DNA of 64,000 nucleotides, taken from positions 126,866-190,865 of the forward strand of contig NZ_BMRA01000005.1 in NCBI RefSeq assembly GCF_014648395.1, written 5' to 3'. The notes beneath the pieces were generated by a model, which made no database searches, had not been told where the DNA came from, and saw nothing but the letters and a program-made list of their open reading frames with translations. The translations under genes were made by a program, and so were the position numbers. This DNA is from Micromonospora fulviviridis (GTDB lineage Bacteria > Actinomycetota > Actinomycetes > Mycobacteriales > Micromonosporaceae). Shown piece by piece: positions 60,494 to 64,000 of this stretch. Position 1 is the first letter of the stretch. Every line of letters starts with the position of its first letter.

Positions 60494-60527
60494 TCCGCGC
60501 TGCCGCCACACCTGAGGAGCACCAAGC

Positions 60528-61091
60528 ATGCCCACGCCCACCAAGGGCCCCCGCCTCGGCGGCAGCCCCGCGCACGAGCGGCTGATGCTGGCCAATCTGG
60601 CCACCGCGCTGTTCCAGCACGGCAAGATCCAGACCACCGAGACGAAGGCCCGGCGGCTGCGTCCGCTGGCCGAGCAGCTCATCACCAAGGCCAAGCGCGG
60701 CGACCTCGCCTCGCGGCGTCGGGTGCTGGGCGTCGTCAAGGACAAGGACGTGGTCTACGCCTTGTTCGACCAGATCGCGCCCCGGTACGCCAACCGCAAC
60801 GGTGGCTACACCCGGATCGTGAAGACCGGTCCGCGCAAGGGTGACGCCGCTCCGATGGCGATCATCGAGCTGGTGGAGGAGCTTCAGGTCGCCGAGCCGA
60901 AGGCGAACAAGAAGACCGCCGCCCGCAAGGCCGCCCAGCAGGACAAGGTCGAGGCCCTGGCTCCGGCCGAGGAGGCCCCGCGCACCAGCGAGGCCGCCGA
61001 CCAGGACGCCGAGGCTCCGGTCTCGGCCTCCGGTGACACCGCCGCCGCCCGCGAGGACAGCGACGAGGCCGCCGAGAACGACAAGGCCTGA
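60528..61091 (+). CDS. rplQ: Large ribosomal subunit protein bL17
   Basis: A 187-residue protein at the tunnel exit. The conserved part ends near residue 120: [60 protein letters not shown]. The remaining 65 residues are an Ala/Glu-rich acidic tail typical of actinobacteria. It closes the alpha operon; an 18-bp hairpin follows. Confidence 0.97.
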   Translation: MPTPTKGPRLGGSPAHERLMLANLATALFQHGKIQTTETKARRLRPLAEQLITKAKRGDLASRRRVLGVVKDKDVVYALFDQIAPRYANRNGGYTRIVKTGPRKGDAAPMAIIELVEELQVAEPKANKKTAARKAAQQDKVEALAPAEEAPRTSEAADQDAEAPVSASGDTAAAREDSDEAAENDKA

Positions 61092-61104
61092 GCACTGGCC
61101 GCAT

Positions 61105-61146
61105 CGTCGGGCCCGGTACCCCCCGCACGGGGTGCCGGGCCCGACG
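61105..61146 (+). terminator. Terminator after rplQ
   Basis: 18-bp stem (61105-61122 with 61129-61146, one U-G) with a 6-base loop. There is no T tract. It ends 5 bases before the truA Shine-Dalgarno, so it may also limit truA translation. Confidence 0.7.
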
Positions 61147-61163
61147 GCATGAGGAGGTACGAG

Positions 61164-61997
61164 GTGGACGAGCGGACCCGGCTGCGGCTGGACGTCTCGT
61201 ACGACGGCACCGATTTCTCCGGCTGGGCCGCCCAGCCCACCCGCCGGACGGTCGCCGGGGTGCTCATGCAGACGCTGGACCTGGTCCTCGGCGCGGGCAC
61301 CGCGACGGGGCTGACCGTGGCCGGTCGCACCGACGCCGGCGTGCACGCCACCGGGCAGGTCTGCCACCTCGACCTGCCGGCCGAGGTGTGGCGGCAGCAC
61401 GACGGGAAGCTGCTGCGCCGGCTGGCCCGGCTGCTCCCGCCGGACGTGCGGGTCCGCGCGATGACCGAGGTGCCGGCCGACTTCGACGCCCGCTTCTCGG
61501 CCACCTTCCGCCGCTACGAGTACCGGGTGACCGACGCGCCGTGGGGCGCCGAGCCGTTGCGCCGCACCGACACCCTGGCCTGGCCCAAGCCGCTGGACCT
61601 CGCGGCGTTGAACGCCGCGGCGGGCGGGCTGGTGGGGGAGCACGACTTCGCCGCGTACTGCCGGCGGAAGGAGAACGCCACCACGCTGCGCGAGGTGACC
61701 CGGCTGGACTGGCGGCGCGACCCGGACGGGATCCTGGTCGCCACCGTGCAGGCCGACGCGTTCTGCCAGAACATGGTGCGCAGCCTGGTCGGCGCCATGC
61801 TGGTCGCCGGGGACGGCCGCCGGCCGGTCGAGTGGCCGGCCAGCCTGCTGAGCCGCCGGGAACGCTCCAGCGAGGTGACCGTGGCGCCCGCGCACGGGCT
61901 GGCCCTGGTCGAGGTCGGCTACCCGGCCGACCCCGCCGAGTACGCCCGCCGCGCCGACCTCACCCGCCGCCTCCGGGTGCCCGTCGCCGAGGGCTGA
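61164..61997 (+). CDS. truA: tRNA pseudouridine(38-40) synthase TruA
   Basis: A 277-residue enzyme that converts uridines 38-40 of tRNAs to pseudouridine. Catalytic Asp in TVAGRTDAGVHATGQVCHLD; also RLDVSYDGTDFSGWAAQPTR and FCQNMVRSLVGAMLVAGDGR. GTG 61164 was chosen because AGGAGG lies exactly 6 bases upstream. The ATG at 61149 would overlap that site and the preceding hairpin stem and adds five residues. Confidence 0.95.
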   Translation: MDERTRLRLDVSYDGTDFSGWAAQPTRRTVAGVLMQTLDLVLGAGTATGLTVAGRTDAGVHATGQVCHLDLPAEVWRQHDGKLLRRLARLLPPDVRVRAMTEVPADFDARFSATFRRYEYRVTDAPWGAEPLRRTDTLAWPKPLDLAALNAAAGGLVGEHDFAAYCRRKENATTLREVTRLDWRRDPDGILVATVQADAFCQNMVRSLVGAMLVAGDGRRPVEWPASLLSRRERSSEVTVAPAHGLALVEVGYPADPAEYARRADLTRRLRVPVAEG

Positions 61998-62007
61998 GCA
62001 CAGTGGA

Positions 62008-62043
62008 ACGGCCCGCCGCCCCGGGACGGGGACGACGGGCCGT
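62008..62043. terminator. Bidirectional terminator between truA and the proline-rich gene
   Basis: Outer 8-bp stem ACGGCCCG / CGGGCCGT with an inner CCCC / GGGG pairing, in the 58-base gap between two converging genes. Confidence 0.65.
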
Positions 62044-62055
62044 GGTGCCCGGGCT

Positions 62056-63237
62056 TCAGTTGCCGCCGTCCTGGCCGGCGGTGCCGTCGGTCGGGCCGTC
62101 GGTGGGCTGGCTGGCCGTCCCGCCGTTGGCCCGCCGCTCCAGCACGCTCCGGTTCAGGTAGACCTCGATCATGTCGTACAGGATCTCGCGGACCTTGCTG
62201 TCGTCGGAGCTGATCCGTTCCCCGTCGGCCCGGGTGACCACGCAGTAGGCGAGGTAGTGGCCGCGGACCTGCCAGCCGACCCGGGCGGCGGCCTTGGCCA
62301 CCGGCTCGGTGTCCTCGCTCACCGCCATGCCCCGGAACCGGCCCTGCCGTTCGTCCAGCATCGGCCGGATCCGGTCGCGCGCCCGCTGGGCGCTGGCCAC
62401 GTCGGTCAGGTTGAACAGACCGGCCGTGAGCAGGTGGTCGCCGTCGGGGGAGCGGAGGGTGGCCCGGACCACCTGGTTGCAGCCGAGGCGGACCAGCAGG
62501 TCGGCGATCTCGCCGGTGGCCGCCACCGCGCAACTGCCGCTGGAATGCGTCTTGAGCACCCGGTACGCCGGCTGGCCGTCGGTCACCACCAGCTGCTGGC
62601 CGGGGAAGACCTCCCTGGCGGTGAGCGCCGCCTGGTCGGTGTCCCGGGAGTCCAGGTCGTGCCCGTCGGCCGCCGCGGACTGGTCCACCACGGGCGGGGT
62701 GCTCTGCTGGCCGGCCTGCGGCGTGGCGGTCCGGTCATCGAGCAGGGCGGCGACGGCCAGCCCCGTGAGGGCGAGCAGCATCAGTACGGCCGCGCCACCG
62801 ATCAGCACCTGCCAGGCCCGGCCGCCGCCGCGCCGGTGGTCGGCACGGCGGGTCCGTGACAGGTCCAGCGGATCGGTGGTCCGCACGGCCGGGTCGGGCG
62901 GGGCCGACGTCGCCGGCTCGGGCGCGGCGGCCGGCGTCGGCTGCGGCACCGGTGGCGCGGGCTGCGGCGCCGCCGGCGTGGGCTGCGGCACGGGAGCGGG
63001 CTCCCGGGGCGGGGCGGGCCGGCTCGGCGCCGGCGCGGGAACCGGCGGGGCCGGCGCCCGCGCTGCCTCGACGGCCGGTCGGGTGGGCCGGACCGGCGGA
63101 GGCAGCGACGGGGTGGGGAAGCGGGACGGCGAGGGACCCGCCGGCGGAGCCGCCGCGGCACCGGGCACGGACGGGTCCGACCCGGGCCTCGGGTACTCCA
63201 GGAAGGCGTCCTCATCGGACTCGTACCGATACACCAT
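62056..63237 (-). CDS. Proline-rich single-pass membrane protein of unknown function
   Basis: A 393-residue protein. Residues 1-130 are cytoplasmic and dominated by Pro/Ala repeats (PAPPVPAPAPSRPAPP-like). There is one membrane helix (WQVLIGGAAVLMLLALTGLA) near residue 150. An extracellular domain of about 220 residues follows, with VFPGQQLVVTDGQPAYRVLK, two Cys (GSCAVAAT and RLGCNQVVRATL) and HYLAYCVVTRADG. I do not recognise the extracellular domain. Resemblance in layout to actinomycete secreted-domain membrane proteins is inference. The start ATG 63237 is supported by a -10 hexamer 7 bases upstream, although the frame stays open beyond it. Confidence 0.75.
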   Translation of the reverse strand: MVYRYESDEDAFLEYPRPGSDPSVPGAAAAPPAGPSPSRFPTPSLPPPVRPTRPAVEAARAPAPPVPAPAPSRPAPPREPAPVPQPTPAAPQPAPPVPQPTPAAAPEPATSAPPDPAVRTTDPLDLSRTRRADHRRGGGRAWQVLIGGAAVLMLLALTGLAVAALLDDRTATPQAGQQSTPPVVDQSAAADGHDLDSRDTDQAALTAREVFPGQQLVVTDGQPAYRVLKTHSSGSCAVAATGEIADLLVRLGCNQVVRATLRSPDGDHLLTAGLFNLTDVASAQRARDRIRPMLDERQGRFRGMAVSEDTEPVAKAAARVGWQVRGHYLAYCVVTRADGERISSDDSKVREILYDMIEVYLNRSVLERRANGGTASQPTDGPTDGTAGQDGGN

Positions 63238-63244
63238 GTTGGCT

Positions 63245-63250
63245 ACAGTA
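63245..63250 (-). promoter_or_regulatory. -10 element of leaderless proline-rich gene
   Basis: On the reverse strand TACTGT lies 7 bases before the ATG at 63237, with no Shine-Dalgarno. Confidence 0.55.
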
Positions 63251-63350
63251 GGGGCCAATGCCCCTTTCGGGGGTAATATCGGGAAATTCTGGCGGAGTGG
63301 CGTCGCGACCTGCGCCGCCCACCGTTGCCGGAGCCGTTCCCGGGCGGTGC

Positions 63351-63356
63351 GACAAT
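63351..63356 (+). promoter_or_regulatory. -10 element of leaderless methyltransferase gene
   Basis: GACAAT lies 7 bases before GTG 63364. It is near-consensus in its last three bases. Confidence 0.45.
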
Positions 63357-63363
63357 GCCCGTC

Positions 63364-63969
63364 GTGACCGGCGACCACTACTTCACCGCGGAACCCACGA
63401 CCGCCGCCCGGCCGCGCGAGGTCGAGTTCTCCGCCGGCGGGCGCGACTACACCCTCGCCTCGGCCAGCGGGGTGTTCTCCGCCAACCGACTCGACCCCGG
63501 CACCGCGGTGCTGCTGCGCAAGGCCGAACTGCCGGCGCACGACGCCACCGGCCCGCTGCTCGACATCGGCTGCGGCTTCGGGCCGATCACCTGCGTACTG
63601 GCCGCCAGCGCGCCGGCCGCCACGGTCTGGGCGGTCGACGTCAACGAGCGGGCACGCGAACTCACCGCCGCCAACGCCGCCCGGATCGGCGCCGCCGACC
63701 GGGTCCGGGTGGCCGCCCCGGGCGACGTACCCGCCGACGTCACCTTCGCCCAGATCTGGTCCAACCCGCCGATCCACATCGGCAAGGGGGAGCTGCACGA
63801 GCTGATGCTGCGCTGGCTGCCCCGGCTCGCCCCGGACGGGGTGGCCTGGCTGGTCGTCGCGCGCCACCTCGGCGGCGACTCGCTGCACCGCTGGCTGGTC
63901 GAGCAGGGCTGGCAGGTCGAGCGGCGCGCCAGCCAGAAGGGCTACCGGGTGCTCCGGGTCACCCGGTAA
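63364..63969 (+). CDS. Class I SAM-dependent methyltransferase, RsmC-like small-domain type
   Basis: A 201-residue methyltransferase matching the MTS/RsmC C-terminal domain. SAM motif I is LLDIGCGFGPITCVLAA, the acidic ribose ligand is in VWAVDVNERARELT, and the catalytic motif IV is WSNPPIHIG (NPP-type, used by N-methyltransferases). The C-terminus has QKGYRVLRV, as in RsmC. The likely substrate is a guanine in 16S rRNA, but this short form lacks the N-terminal half of E. coli RsmC. The start is GTG 63364, set by a -10 hexamer; an ATG at 63355 or earlier starts remain possible. Confidence 0.85.
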   Translation: MTGDHYFTAEPTTAARPREVEFSAGGRDYTLASASGVFSANRLDPGTAVLLRKAELPAHDATGPLLDIGCGFGPITCVLAASAPAATVWAVDVNERARELTAANAARIGAADRVRVAAPGDVPADVTFAQIWSNPPIHIGKGELHELMLRWLPRLAPDGVAWLVVARHLGGDSLHRWLVEQGWQVERRASQKGYRVLRVTR

Positions 63970-64000
63970 TCGGGTGTCGCCCGTGCCCACCCCTCGGGCA

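Noticed and set aside
63238..63990. Extension of the reverse proline-rich gene up to 644 codons across the methyltransferase
   Set aside because: The extra residues are the antisense of the methyltransferase, and a -10 hexamer sits 7 bases before ATG 63237.

Overview
The window is very GC-rich (roughly 70 percent or more by eye). It uses many GTG and some TTG starts, has actinobacterial promoters (TTGACC/TACTCT, TGGACA/TACACT) and carries the housekeeping core of an actinomycete chromosome. The order rpmG-hadA-hadB-tRNA-Trp-secE-nusG-rplK-rplA ... rplJ-rplL-rpoB-rpoC ... rpsL-rpsG-fusA-tuf ... S10-spc-alpha operons, together with the protein sequences, points to the family Micromonosporaceae (Micromonospora or a close relative). 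The family call is inference; Actinomycetota is certain. No mobile element, CRISPR array, rRNA gene or phage gene was seen, and the window looks like stable core chromosome.

Layout. 1-2.4 kb: the 3' part of a DUF2252 gene, convergent with a zinc-dependent glucose/alcohol dehydrogenase. 2.5-12.4 kb: a reduced complex I locus with nuoC, nuoH, nuoI, nuoJ, nuoK, nuoL, nuoM and nuoN but no A, B, D, E, F or G. It is interrupted between nuoH and nuoI by a reverse-strand Xi-class glutathione-transferase-like gene and a SnoaL-like gene. 12.5-18 kb: HtpX protease, an MFS transporter, a 31-residue membrane microprotein, a small monooxygenase, YajQ, tRNA-Tyr with its terminator, a DUF2750 protein and an epoxide hydrolase. 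18.4-21.2 kb: a 43-residue secreted or membrane peptide followed by a membrane GAF-GGDEF-EAL protein. 21.3-23.2 kb: tRNA-Thr, tRNA-Met, rpmG, a HadA/HadB-like dehydratase pair and tRNA-Trp. 23.2-28.7 kb: secE, nusG, rplK, rplA, an inserted ABC transporter pair, an L10 leader with attenuator, rplJ and rplL. 28.7-36.7 kb: rpoB and rpoC. 36.8-38.3 kb: two small membrane proteins. 38.4-43.2 kb: the str operon with tuf. 43.2-53.2 kb: the S10 and spc operons run together. 53.4-61.1 kb: secY-adk-map, a DUF1707 protein, infA-rpmJ-rpsM-rpsK-rpsD-rpoA-rplQ. 61.1-64 kb: truA, a proline-rich single-pass membrane protein and an RsmC-like methyltransferase.

Functionally the right four fifths is the gene-expression machine: ribosomal proteins, the RNA polymerase core, EF-G, EF-Tu, IF1, SecE/SecY, NusG, adenylate kinase and methionine aminopeptidase. 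It is punctuated by long GC-rich hairpins, most without a T tract, that sit in most of the larger gaps between co-directional genes. A 19-nt sequence is repeated exactly in the leaders of the rpsL and rpsJ operons. Nine genes appear to be transcribed leaderless from a -10 hexamer six or seven bases before the start codon. The most interesting items are the reduced nuo locus, the shared ribosomal leader motif, the 20-bp S10 leader hairpin, and two microproteins that are easily missed.
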